From positions 1 to 64,000 of the forward strand of contig NZ_LJIC01000021.1 in the NCBI RefSeq assembly GCF_001295845.1: a stretch of DNA of 64,000 bases, read 5' to 3'. The DNA comes from Rhodopseudomonas sp. AAP120. Its GTDB lineage: Bacteria; Pseudomonadota; Alphaproteobacteria; Rhizobiales; Xanthobacteraceae. The translations under genes and the position numbers were made by a program. A model generated the notes under the pieces. It was not told where the DNA came from, ran no database searches, and worked only from the letters and a program-made list of their open reading frames with translations. This document shows, piece by piece, positions 1 through 8,279 of this stretch; position 1 is the stretch's first letter; each line of letters starts with the position of its first letter.

Positions 1-184
1 CCAGCCCCTCGGCCGCAAGCCGCGCCAGCGCGGCGCGCACAATGGTGCGGCTCGCGCCGAACTTTTCCCCGATCGCGTCCTCGGGCAGCTTGGCGCCCGG
101 CTGCAGCGCCTGCTCGATGATGGCGTGCCACAGCGCCTTGTAGATCACTGCGCCACGATCGGGCGCTGCTTGTTTGTCGGCCAT
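1..184 (-). CDS. GntR-family transcriptional regulator (N-terminal part, runs off window)
   Basis: Reading leftward from an ATG at 184, 61 codons stay open to the window edge. They encode a winged-helix start typical of GntR proteins: an Ala/Asp-rich lead, then a helix ending in a Leu-Pro-Gly-Ala-Lys-Leu-type turn, then Glu-Lys-Phe-Gly-Ala-Ser-Arg-Thr-Ile-Val-Arg, which fits the GntR recognition helix. The effector-binding domain lies outside the window, so the subfamily (FadR/VanR likely) is not decided. It diverges from the alpha/beta hydrolase at 362, and two inverted repeats lie between them, so it probably regulates that gene and itself. Confidence 0.8.
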   Translation of the reverse strand, partial: MADKQAAPDRGAVIYKALWHAIIEQALQPGAKLPEDAIGEKFGASRTIVRAALARLAAEGL

Positions 185-215
185 GGTGTTCGGCGCTCGT
201 GGACTGTTCCGGTCA

Positions 216-288
216 ATTGCCACAGCGGCAATCCGAATGCAATTTGCGGCGCGTAGCAAGCCTGACGTGTGATGCGGCAGATGCCGCA
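216..288. promoter_or_regulatory. Divergent GntR/hydrolase control region with two inverted repeats
   Basis: The 177-bp gap between the two divergent genes holds two clean inverted repeats. One is ATTGCC-N5-GGCAAT at 216-232; the other is TGCGGCA-GA-TGCCGCA at 273-288. Both suit a dimeric repressor. That the GntR protein binds them is inferred from position only. Confidence 0.4.
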
Positions 289-361
289 AAATTGCGATCG
301 ACACGCACGGCGCTTTGCTGCCATGGTCGATCAGAACCAGCCAACAAGGAATGAGCACGCG

Positions 362-1204
362 ATGACGAACCGCCCTGCCGATCCCCGCTCCAATTGGGCG
401 CAGCTGTCGCAGAGCGAGCGTGACGCGGCCTACGACAACAACAGCGCCGTCAAGAACAGCCCGGAGCTGATCGCCGAGCGCAACTCTTCATCCGCGAAGG
501 CACGCGCCACGCTGAAGTCGGTGCTCGATCTGCCTTACGGCCCGCGCCCGAACAACAAGATCGATCTCTATCCCGCGGCCGAACGCGACGCGCCGTGTCT
601 GGTGTTTTGGCACGGCGGCTATTGGCAGAAGAACTCGCGCGAGCTGTTCGCCATGCTGGTCGAAGGCATCGCCGCACACGGCTGGTCGATGGCGATCCCG
701 GGCTACTCGCTTGCACCCGACGTGTCGTTGACGACCATCGTCGACGAGAGCCGCGCTGCGCTCGACTGGCTCGCGGCCAATGGGCCGGAGCATGGCGTCG
801 CCGGTCCGGTCGTCACCTCGGGCTGGTCAGCCGGCGGTCATCTGGTGGCGATGACACTCGATCATCCGCTGGTGTCGGCCGGATTGTCGATCTCCGGCGT
901 GTTCGATCTTGGTCCGATCCGCGACACCGGGCTGAACAAAGCGCTGCAGCTCACCGACGACGAGATCGCAAAGCTGTCCCCGCTGCGGCTGCCGGTGATC
1001 GATAAGCGTCTCGATCTCGCTTACGGCGCCAACGAGCTTCCAGCGCTGGTGCTGGACTCGATGAATCTACACGCGCAGCGCCAAGCCGCCGGTGCGCCGG
1101 GACGGCTGCTGCCGCTCGCCGGCCACGATCACTTCTCGATCCTCGCCGAACTGCGCAAGCCCGACGGCGCGCTGGTGAAAGCCGCACGCGAGCTGGTCGG
1201 CTAG
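362..1204 (+). CDS. Alpha/beta hydrolase, arylformamidase/esterase-like
   Basis: A 280-residue serine hydrolase of the alpha/beta fold. An HGGYW oxyanion-hole motif is at residues 84-88 and a G-W-S-A-G-G nucleophile elbow puts the catalytic serine at residue 156. A C-terminal Gly-His-Asp-His-Phe segment can supply the catalytic histidine. This arrangement matches kynurenine formamidase-like and BD-FAE-type hydrolases, which cleave formamides or short esters. There is no signal peptide, so it is cytosolic. The reading frame opens at a GTG at 269, but ATG 362 is preferred: it follows an AAGGA box and the alpha/beta fold begins soon after. The divergent GntR gene suggests substrate-inducible catabolism; the substrate is unknown. 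Confidence 0.82.
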   Translation: MTNRPADPRSNWAQLSQSERDAAYDNNSAVKNSPELIAERNSSSAKARATLKSVLDLPYGPRPNNKIDLYPAAERDAPCLVFWHGGYWQKNSRELFAMLVEGIAAHGWSMAIPGYSLAPDVSLTTIVDESRAALDWLAANGPEHGVAGPVVTSGWSAGGHLVAMTLDHPLVSAGLSISGVFDLGPIRDTGLNKALQLTDDEIAKLSPLRLPVIDKRLDLAYGANELPALVLDSMNLHAQRQAAGAPGRLLPLAGHDHFSILAELRKPDGALVKAARELVG

Positions 1205-1210
1205 GCGCGG

Positions 1211-1579
1211 TTATCGAACAGACTTCAGCGCGGCGGCGTTGATCAACACCTCGCCGCGCTCCACCCGCACCGGATAGAGCCGGAGCGGCCGGCTCGGCCA
1301 GCCGTCCGAGATGGCACCATCGATCAGACTGAATGAGGCGTCGTGGCGCGGACAGGCGAGCCGCCCGTTCACCACGCGTCCGCATGCGAGATCGGCCTGC
1401 TCGTGCGGACAGGCGCGCTCGCAAGCCGACACCAAGCCGCCATCCGAAATCAATGCGAGGTCGATGCCGGCGATGCGCACCGCGACGATGCCGGCATCCG
1501 TCAGCCGCGGCAGGCTGCACACCGGCAGCCATTGCTCCTGCGCGGACGGAAGGCCGGTGGCCCAATCGTCAGCCACCAA
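1211..1579 (-). CDS. Small Rieske [2Fe-2S] ferredoxin-like protein
   Basis: A protein of about 122 residues made of a single Rieske domain. The two ligand boxes are Cys-Pro-His (in a CPHEQADL context) and Cys-Pro-Arg-His, separated by about 18 residues, as in Rieske ferredoxins of ring-hydroxylating systems and in NirD-type proteins. It has no membrane anchor or signal. The start is a TTG at 1579 or a GTG at 1576, and it overlaps the livF stop by about 11 bp, so it is the last gene of the leftward transporter operon. A role as electron carrier for the molybdenum hydroxylase of the same cluster, or for an unseen oxygenase, is inference. Confidence 0.8.
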   Translation of the reverse strand: MVADDWATGLPSAQEQWLPVCSLPRLTDAGIVAVRIAGIDLALISDGGLVSACERACPHEQADLACGRVVNGRLACPRHDASFSLIDGAISDGWPSRPLRLYPVRVERGEVLINAAALKSVR

Positions 1580-2273
1580 GATACGCCTTGCGGACGTGCG
1601 GATTTGCGATCAGCTCGGCGCCGGAGCCGGACAGCACGATGCGGCCGCCCTCCAGCAAGTAAGCGTGGTCGCACATGTCGAGTGCCGCGAAGGCATTCTG
1701 CTCGACCAGCAGCACGGTGGTGCCGGTGTCGCGGATGCGGCGGATGATCGCGAAGGTGCGCTCGACGATGTTCGGCGCCAGCCCGAGCGACGGCTCGTCG
1801 AACATCACCAACCGCGGCCGACTCATCAACGCGCGGCCGATCGCCAGCATCTGCTGCTCGCCGCCGGACAGCGTGCCGGCCGCCTGCTTGCGGCGTTCGG
1901 CGAGCCGCGGGAATTCGCCATAGATGCGATCACGATCCGCCGCGACTTCAGAGCGGTCGCTGCGCAAGTAAGCACCCATGTCGAGGTTCTCCTCGACGGT
2001 CATGTGCGGGAAGACGCGGCGGCCCTCCGGGCAATGCGCGATGCCGGCCTTGAGGATGCGCGGCGGCCGCGCGCCGGTCAGCACCTCGTTGTCGAAGCGC
2101 AGCGCGCCGGCGCGCAGCGGCACCAGGCCGGAGATCGCCCGCAGCGTCGTGCTCTTGCCGGCGCCGTTGGCGCCGATCAGCGCGACGAGTTGACCGGCCT
2201 TCACCTCGAAGGTGATGCCCTGCAGCGCGGTGACGCCGCCATAGCCGCATACGGCGTTGATGAGCTCAAGCAT
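1569..2273 (-). CDS. livF: ABC transporter ATPase, LivF family
   Basis: A 234-residue ATPase of the branched-chain amino acid (HAAT) transporter class. Walker A is GANGAGKS near residue 35, the signature is LSGGEQQ, and Walker B is in a VMFDEPSLGLAP context, the form typical of LivF. It forms the cytoplasmic motor with LivG for the LivH/LivM channel. Its ATG overlaps the end of livG by 8 bp and its end overlaps the Rieske gene. HAAT systems also carry urea, amides and aromatic compounds, so the family does not fix the substrate; the adjacent molybdenum hydroxylase and amidohydrolase point away from simple amino acids. Confidence 0.92.
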   Translation of the reverse strand: MLELINAVCGYGGVTALQGITFEVKAGQLVALIGANGAGKSTTLRAISGLVPLRAGALRFDNEVLTGARPPRILKAGIAHCPEGRRVFPHMTVEENLDMGAYLRSDRSEVAADRDRIYGEFPRLAERRKQAAGTLSGGEQQMLAIGRALMSRPRLVMFDEPSLGLAPNIVERTFAIIRRIRDTGTTVLLVEQNAFAALDMCDHAYLLEGGRIVLSGSGAELIANPHVRKAYLGG

Positions 2274-3075
2274 GTTTCACACCCTGGCCGAGATAGGCTT
2301 CGATCACGGCGGGATCGTTGCGGATCACCTCCGGCGTTCCCTCGGCGATGATACGGCCATAGTTCAGCACGACGATCCGATCCGACACGCTCATCACCAT
2401 CGGCATGTCGTGCTCGACCAGCAGAATGGTGATGCCGCGATCGCGGATCTTGAGGATCAGCTGCACGAAGGTGTGCGTCTCCGATGCATTCATGCCGGAC
2501 ACCGGCTCGTCGAGCAGCAGCATCGACGGCTCGGCGGCGAGCGCCAGCGCCACGCCAACCAGCCGCTGCTCGCCGTAGGACAGCGAGCCCGCCAGATCAT
2601 GCGCGCGGCGGCCGAGGCCGACATAGTCGACCAGCTCGGCCGCCTTCTGTTTGAGTTCGGCTTCGAGCCGGCGCACCCTCGGCAGACCGAGCACCGACGG
2701 CAGCACGCCAACGCGGCCGCGACGATGCAATCCGATCAGCACGTTGTCGTACACCGTGTCGTTGGGAAACACGCTGGTGCGTTGGAAGGTGCGGATCAGG
2801 CCGAGATCGGCGATCGCCTGCGGCTTCATCCCCCGCAGCGACTGGCCGCGATAGGTGACGTCGCCATGCGTCGGCGTCAGGAAGCCGGTGACGACGTTGA
2901 ACGCCGTGGTCTTGCCGGCGCCGTTCGGACCGATCAGGCTGACGATCTCGCCCTCGCCGACCGAGAACGTCATGTCGGAGATCGCCACCAGGCCGCCGAA
3001 ATGCATCGCGACCTTGTCGACGCTGAGCGCGGTCTGCACCGCTGGCTGCTTCAAAGCTGCTGCGGCTGTCATCAT
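2266..3075 (-). CDS. livG: ABC transporter ATPase, LivG family
   Basis: A 269-residue ATPase with Walker A GPNGAGKTT, a degenerate signature in LSYGEQR, Walker B LLLLDEPVSGMN and the switch histidine in LLVEHDM, all typical of LivG. The frame stays open far upstream through livM, but the real start is the ATG at 3075 (or the next ATG, 3072): it overlaps the livM stop as ATGA, and the family N-terminus begins there. It pairs with LivF as the heterodimeric motor of the same transporter. Confidence 0.92.
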   Translation of the reverse strand: MMTAAAALKQPAVQTALSVDKVAMHFGGLVAISDMTFSVGEGEIVSLIGPNGAGKTTAFNVVTGFLTPTHGDVTYRGQSLRGMKPQAIADLGLIRTFQRTSVFPNDTVYDNVLIGLHRRGRVGVLPSVLGLPRVRRLEAELKQKAAELVDYVGLGRRAHDLAGSLSYGEQRLVGVALALAAEPSMLLLDEPVSGMNASETHTFVQLILKIRDRGITILLVEHDMPMVMSVSDRIVVLNYGRIIAEGTPEVIRNDPAVIEAYLGQGVKHA

Positions 3076-4106
3076 GCGCTCTCCTCGACGCCGCGCTTGG
3101 CGAAGCTCGGGGCTGTCGCCGGCTTCATGCGCGGGAACCACTGCATCAGCGCCGGCACGATGCCGCGCGGCATGATGAACAGGATGACGATCAGCGCGCC
3201 ACCATAGGCGATCCACTGTGCCTCCGGCGCCATCACCGGCCGCAGCGCCACCGGCATCAGGCCGAAGATCAGGCCGCCGACCACCGGGCCGGCGAGCGTC
3301 CCCTTGCCGCCGGTGATCACCATGATCACCATCGTCACCGTGTTGATGAAGGTGAACACTTCCGGATCGATGATCTTCATATAGTGCGCGTAGAGACTGC
3401 CCGCGGCACCGCAGATGCCGGCCGAGACAACGGCGGCGAGCGTCAGCGTCTTGGTCACGTCGATGCCGATCGACACCGCCAGCGTTTCGTTCTCCATCAG
3501 CCCGCGCATCGCCCGGCCGAGATGCGAATGCACCAAGCGCGCGATCAAGAGATAGCAGAGCACGGCGACGCCCAGCACCAGATAGTAATTGTGCAGCTTG
3601 GTGCGGAAGATGAACTCGCCGAGCCCCGGGAAGCTCACCTGCATCGGCGGAATGCTGGTCAGCGCCAGCGGCCCCTGGGTCAGCTCGACCCAGTTCAGTG
3701 CCACCAGTCGCACCACTTCGGCGAACGAAATGGTGACAATGACGAAATACGCGCCGCGCACCCGGAACGACAGCCGCCCGACCAGGTAGCCACACAAGCC
3801 CGACACCAGCACGGCGATCGCGAAGCCGGCCAGCGGCGGCCACGGCTCGTGCACGATGTGCAGCCCGAACGGCAGGCTGACGCTGAAGCCGAGCGACGTC
3901 AGCGCGCTGACATAGGCGCCGATGCCGAAGAACGCGATATGGCCGAGGCTGAGCTGGCCGGTGAAGCCGAGCAGCAGATTGAGGCTCATCGCGCCGATAA
4001 CGAAGATCCCGGTGGTGATCAGCGCGTTGAGCAGATACGGATCGCTCAGCCACAGCGGAACGGCGGCGAGCGCGGCGATGACGACGATCGACAGCAGCAG
4101 TCTCAT
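3072..4106 (-). CDS. livM: ABC transporter permease, LivM family
   Basis: A 344-residue inner-membrane permease with about nine hydrophobic segments. The LivM family stretch Gly-Phe-Thr-Gly-Gln-Leu-Ser-Leu-Gly-His lies near residue 45, and the EAA-like cytoplasmic loop follows later. The start is ATG 4106, overlapping the livH stop by 4 bp. It forms the heteromeric channel with LivH. Confidence 0.92.
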   Translation of the reverse strand: MRLLLSIVVIAALAAVPLWLSDPYLLNALITTGIFVIGAMSLNLLLGFTGQLSLGHIAFFGIGAYVSALTSLGFSVSLPFGLHIVHEPWPPLAGFAIAVLVSGLCGYLVGRLSFRVRGAYFVIVTISFAEVVRLVALNWVELTQGPLALTSIPPMQVSFPGLGEFIFRTKLHNYYLVLGVAVLCYLLIARLVHSHLGRAMRGLMENETLAVSIGIDVTKTLTLAAVVSAGICGAAGSLYAHYMKIIDPEVFTFINTVTMVIMVITGGKGTLAGPVVGGLIFGLMPVALRPVMAPEAQWIAYGGALIVILFIMPRGIVPALMQWFPRMKPATAPSFAKRGVEESA

Positions 4107-4975
4107 CCGACGCGCTCCGCACGAGGAAACAGCCCGGTCGGGCGGAAGATCAGCACCGCGATGATGATCAGGAAACCCATCGCGTCGCGATAGCCGGACG
4201 AGATGTAGCCGGCGCCGAGTTCTTCCGCGAGCGCCAGGATGAAGCCGCCGATCACCGCGCCGGTGATGTTGCCGAGGCCGCCGAGGATGACGATGGCGAA
4301 CGCCTTGACGGCGGCGAGATCGCCCATCGCCGGATAGACGACGTAGACCGGGCCGAGCAGCGCGCCCGCAGCGGCGGCGAGGCTCGAGCCCATCGCGAAG
4401 GTCGAGGTGTAGATCAGGTTGACGTTGACGCCCATCAGCGCCGCCGTGTCCTGATCCTGGAACGTCGCGCGCATCGCGCTGCCGAGCCGCGTGCGATTGA
4501 TCAGCACGTAGGTCAGCACGATCAACGCGCCCGCAGCGATCAGCACGAACAGCCGCAGCCACGACACCGAAACCGGGCCGATCTCCAGCGGCGCATCAGG
4601 AAACGGCGTCGGCACAGATTTGGCGACACCGCCCCACACCCACAGCGTCGCCGATTGCATCGCGATCCAGGCGCCGATCATCACCAGCATGGTGGTGTCG
4701 ATGTCCGAGCCGCGCAGCGGCCGCAGCAGCGTCAGCTCGACCAGCGCACCGAGCGCCCAGCCACTGGCGATCGCCAGCGGCAGCGCGACGAAGAAGTTCA
4801 GCTCGAACTTCTGCACCACGATGAACATCACATAGGCGCCGAAAGTGTAGAGAATGCCGTGGGTGAAGTTCACGACGTTCATGATGCCGAAGATCAGCGT
4901 GAGGCCGATGCCGAGCAGCGCGTAAGTGCCGCCGAGCACGAGCGTATTGATGAGATGCTGGAGAAATTCGCCCAA
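4103..4975 (-). CDS. livH: ABC transporter permease, LivH family
   Basis: A 290-residue permease with about eight membrane segments. The N-terminal pattern Leu-Ile-Asn-Thr-Leu-Val-Leu-Gly-Gly-Thr-Tyr-Ala-Leu and the following Gly-Leu-Thr-Leu-Ile-Phe-Gly are LivH signatures. The first codon is TTG at 4975, preceded by a GAGGA box about 6 bp upstream. It ends in a 4-bp overlap with livM. The gene for the binding protein is 65 bp upstream in the same direction. Confidence 0.9.
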   Translation of the reverse strand: MGEFLQHLINTLVLGGTYALLGIGLTLIFGIMNVVNFTHGILYTFGAYVMFIVVQKFELNFFVALPLAIASGWALGALVELTLLRPLRGSDIDTTMLVMIGAWIAMQSATLWVWGGVAKSVPTPFPDAPLEIGPVSVSWLRLFVLIAAGALIVLTYVLINRTRLGSAMRATFQDQDTAALMGVNVNLIYTSTFAMGSSLAAAAGALLGPVYVVYPAMGDLAAVKAFAIVILGGLGNITGAVIGGFILALAEELGAGYISSGYRDAMGFLIIIAVLIFRPTGLFPRAERVG

Positions 4976-5040
4976 GGTCGATCCTCACGGTCAGGGAGGG
5001 ACGAGGCGCTGGTCGCGCCTCGCCGGTTGTCATCGCGCGA

Positions 5041-6195
5041 TCAGAGGTCCTTCATCGCGACTTTGCCGTCGGCGATCTCGATCAGATAGACGTTGGGCTG
5101 GCTCTGGCCGCTCTCCTTGCCGGCGGGGCCGGACTTCTGGAACGCGATATCGCCGTTGAGGCCCTTCAGCTTGATGTCCCACAGCGCCGCCTTGATGGCG
5201 GCCGGCTCGGCCTTGCCGGCCTTCTCGATCGCGGCCGCCGCAGTGCGGATGCCGTCATAGCCGCGGAAGCTCTCGGTGCAGCCGGCGAAGTCGAAGCCGC
5301 GCTTCTTCCATTCGGAGACGAAGTACGTGGTCGCTTCCGGGTTCGGCGTCTTGTCCGGGAACCACGGCAGGAAGGTCGTCAGATGCATGGTGCCGTTGGC
5401 GGCGGCGCCGGCCTGGGCGATGATCTGGTCCGGGTTCTGCGAGCCGCCGGTGGTGATGATGCGCTTCTTCAGGCCGAGCGCGGCGGCCTGCTTGAACAGC
5501 AACGTCAGCTGGTCGACCGCGGCGGTGACGATGATCGTCTCGGAGTCCGATCCCTTCAGCTTGGAGAGCTGCGCGCTCATGTCCTGCGCGCCCTGGTCCA
5601 TGGTCTCGACCAGGCCGACGCCGATGCCTTTCTCCTTCATCATCTTGCCGAAGTCCTCGGCAGCGCCGCGGCCCCAGTCGTTGTTGATGACCAGGAAGTC
5701 GACCTTCTTCAGCGACAGCTTGTCGACGATCTTGGCGAAGGCGGCGGCTTCGATCGCCGACGGCGGCGAAATGCGGAAGATGTAAGGATTGCCCGAGGTG
5801 GTGATCTTGCCGGACGACGACGTCTCGACCACCATCGGCACTTCATATTCCATCAGCTTCGGCATCACCGCCAGCGTCAGGCTCGAGCCCCAGGCCCCCA
5901 TCATCACCGGCGTCTTGTCGCGGGTGATCAGCTTCTCGGCGACCGCAGCCGCCTCGGTCGGGTTGCTCTTGTTGTCCTCGATCACCAGCTCGATCTGCTT
6001 GCCGAGCACGCCGCCCTTGGCGTTGATCTCGTCGGCGGCGATCTTGGCGCCGTTGACGACGTAGGTGCCGGACGCCGCGAAGGCGCCGGTCAGCGGCTCG
6101 TTGACGCCGATCTTGATGGTCTCGGCCGAGGCCGTGCCCATCAGGCACGCCGTCGCCAGCGCGATGAGAGAAGCAGTCCGCAGGTGTCGCATCAT
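5041..6195 (-). CDS. Periplasmic substrate-binding protein of the Liv-type transporter
   Basis: A 384-residue type I periplasmic binding protein (Peripla_BP_6). It begins with a Sec signal peptide of about 24 residues ending Ala-Ser-Ala, and the mature protein opens with Glu-Thr-Ile-Lys-Ile-Gly-Val-Asn-Glu-Pro-Leu-Thr-Gly, the usual start of this family. Two ATG codons are adjacent (6195 and 6192). It captures the solute for LivHMGF. The ligand is unknown; the neighbouring hydroxylase and amidohydrolase suggest an aromatic, heterocyclic or amide compound. Confidence 0.9.
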   Translation of the reverse strand: MMRHLRTASLIALATACLMGTASAETIKIGVNEPLTGAFAASGTYVVNGAKIAADEINAKGGVLGKQIELVIEDNKSNPTEAAAVAEKLITRDKTPVMMGAWGSSLTLAVMPKLMEYEVPMVVETSSSGKITTSGNPYIFRISPPSAIEAAAFAKIVDKLSLKKVDFLVINNDWGRGAAEDFGKMMKEKGIGVGLVETMDQGAQDMSAQLSKLKGSDSETIIVTAAVDQLTLLFKQAAALGLKKRIITTGGSQNPDQIIAQAGAAANGTMHLTTFLPWFPDKTPNPEATTYFVSEWKKRGFDFAGCTESFRGYDGIRTAAAAIEKAGKAEPAAIKAALWDIKLKGLNGDIAFQKSGPAGKESGQSQPNVYLIEIADGKVAMKDL

Positions 6196-6270
6196 CCTCG
6201 TTTCTCCGTGCTCGTGTGTTGTTCCACCGGACGCCCCCCGGCGCCCGGCGCAAGTCGATGGCGCCCGCCG

Positions 6271-7452
6271 CTAACTGCGGGACGTTCCTCCCAGCCAGCG
6301 CGGCAGCCGCGCCCTTATCAGGTCCAGCAGCAACGCCAGTCCGTTGAGATGTTGAGTGGCTTCAGCAGGCCCGACCGAATGCCCGGAAAGCTTGCGTTCG
6401 AGATTGGCCGCGAACTGATCGATCAGCCGGCGCGCCAGATCACGCACGAGGCCGCTGCGGCCGACCTGCGCGAGCAAACCGGTGAGCGTGTAGCCGATGG
6501 CCAACTCCACACGCGTGGCGCTGCCCTCGCCCAGCGGCGTCAGCCGATAACGGATCTCGCCCTGGGTCGACGACCGGCTGCGGCGATCGTTGCCGGCACC
6601 GATGATCCGTCCCGACAGGCCATCGACGGCCCGCTCGATGCGCGCGATGCCGGCGAATTGCGCGGCGATCGGCCCGACCTGCACGCGGATCTCGCCTTCG
6701 ATCCGGCTGGGATCTGCGGCGTTGGTCAGAGCCACGCCAGGCAAACACGCGGCGACGGCAGCGACGTCGGCGAACAGCGCCGCGACCCGCGCCGGCGGGT
6801 GCTGCACGTCGAACGCCTGATCGATCGTCGCGGCCGGTGTGAAGTCGGCAATGGTGATACTTGCCGCAGAGGCGGCGGCGCTCGTCGGTGCCGGCGCTGT
6901 CCGGGCATCGGCACGCGCCGAGCCGTGGCCGGAGCCGACCGGTCCCAACAGCGTTCGGCCTGCGCCTAGCTCGGGCGCGATCCCGCGCGCGCGACGATCG
7001 GCGATCACGGCGGTCACGGCGCGGATGATCCCGACATAGCCGGTGCAGCGGCAGAGATTGCCGCTCATGCCGACGCGAATGGCGCGGTCGTCCGCTTCCG
7101 GCAGGCGCAGCACCAGATCGCGCGCCGACACCAGCATGCCGGGCGTGCAATAGCCGCACTGCAGCGCGTGCTCGCGCGTAAACGCGGCGCGCAGCTCGGT
7201 GGCGATCTCGTCGTCGTCGAGGCCTTCAATGGTGGTGACCGCCGCGCCGTCGCAGGCGGCCGCGAAGGTGATGCACGAGCGTGCGGGCACGCCATCGATC
7301 AGCACGGTGCAGGCGCCGCAGACGCCGTGCTCGCAGCCGAGATGCGTGCCGGTGAGATCAAGATGATCGCGCACCACGTCGGCGAGGCTGGTGCGCGGTT
7401 CGGCGGCAAGGTCCACCGCACGACGATTGACGGTGAGCGCGAGCGTGCTCAT
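6271..7452 (-). CDS. Fused CoxS-type [2Fe-2S] subunit and CoxG-like domain of a molybdenum hydroxylase
   Basis: A 393-residue fusion. Residues 1 to about 165 are a xanthine-oxidase-family iron-sulfur subunit: Cys 40, 45, 48 and 60 form the plant-type cluster and C-G-Y-C near 99-102 plus C-R-C near 135 form the second cluster. After a linker rich in Ala and Pro, residues about 205-360 match the CoxG/SRPBCC family, a membrane-recruitment domain usually encoded as a separate protein. The start is ATG 7452, overlapping the CoxM-type stop by 4 bp, although the frame is open further upstream. No stop codon separates the two parts. It passes electrons from the molybdenum site to the FAD subunit. Confidence 0.88.
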   Translation of the reverse strand: MSTLALTVNRRAVDLAAEPRTSLADVVRDHLDLTGTHLGCEHGVCGACTVLIDGVPARSCITFAAACDGAAVTTIEGLDDDEIATELRAAFTREHALQCGYCTPGMLVSARDLVLRLPEADDRAIRVGMSGNLCRCTGYVGIIRAVTAVIADRRARGIAPELGAGRTLLGPVGSGHGSARADARTAPAPTSAAASAASITIADFTPAATIDQAFDVQHPPARVAALFADVAAVAACLPGVALTNAADPSRIEGEIRVQVGPIAAQFAGIARIERAVDGLSGRIIGAGNDRRSRSSTQGEIRYRLTPLGEGSATRVELAIGYTLTGLLAQVGRSGLVRDLARRLIDQFAANLERKLSGHSVGPAEATQHLNGLALLLDLIRARLPRWLGGTSRS

Positions 7453-8279
7453 GCGGCCTCCTGCAGCGCGCGCTTCAGCACGGTGAGATGGATGTGGCGG
7501 TGGACGGGATCGCTGATGCCGGCCGCGCCGAGCAGCCGGTCGGCGACCCGCGGATCGAACCGGGCCTTGTAGTCCGCGCCGATGCGGCCGCCGAACAGTT
7601 CGGCTGGCTGCGCGATCAGGATCGGCGCGGCGTCGAGTGCCCCGATCACGATCCGCGCGGCGCCCGCAGCCGGATCGATCAGCAAGGCGCATTGGCCGTG
7701 CGCGAATTCTCCGGTCTTGCGGCAGGTCTTGACGTAGCCCCACTGCGCCGTCGCGGCGCGCTTCGGGATGTGGATCGCTGCGACCAACTCGCCGGCCTGC
7801 AAACAGCTCTGCAGCGCGCCGACGATGAAGTCCGGCAGCGCGACCTGCCGCGTCGCCGATCCGCTCCGTAGCGTCAACCGGGCACCGAGCGCGGTCAGCG
7901 CCGCCACCCAATCCGCCGCCGGATCGGCATGGCTCAGCGAGCCGCCGAGCGTGCCGCGATTGCGCACCGCGCGATAGGCGATGTTCGCCGCAACGCCGCG
8001 CATCGCGCCGTTCGTCACATCGGGCACGCGGCCGTCTTCGATATCGGCGTGGGTGATGCAGGCGCCGAGCACCAGCTCGTCGCCGCTGATCTCGGCCTGC
8101 TTCAACTCATCGATCGCCGTGATGTCGACGATCTGCTCTGGCTGCGCCAGCCGCAGGTTGAGCATCGGCCCCAGCGACTGCCCACCGGCCATCACCTTGG
8201 CGCCGGCGTTGCTGCCGAGCAGCGCCACTGCGGAGGTGAGATCGCGCGGGCGTGCGTAGTCGAACGGCGCAGGCTTCAT
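7449..8279 (-). CDS. CoxM-type FAD-binding subunit of molybdenum hydroxylase
   Basis: A 276-residue FAD-binding protein of the CO dehydrogenase medium-subunit family. The pyrophosphate-binding signatures are present: Ala-Gly-Gly-Gln-Ser near residue 32 and a T-L-G-G-S segment near residue 110, in the usual order. It transfers electrons from the CoxS-type clusters to the acceptor. It overlaps both neighbours by 4 bp, which fits 1:1:1 subunit production. Confidence 0.9.
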   Translation of the reverse strand: MKPAPFDYARPRDLTSAVALLGSNAGAKVMAGGQSLGPMLNLRLAQPEQIVDITAIDELKQAEISGDELVLGACITHADIEDGRVPDVTNGAMRGVAANIAYRAVRNRGTLGGSLSHADPAADWVAALTALGARLTLRSGSATRQVALPDFIVGALQSCLQAGELVAAIHIPKRAATAQWGYVKTCRKTGEFAHGQCALLIDPAAGAARIVIGALDAAPILIAQPAELFGGRIGADYKARFDPRVADRLLGAAGISDPVHRHIHLTVLKRALQEAA

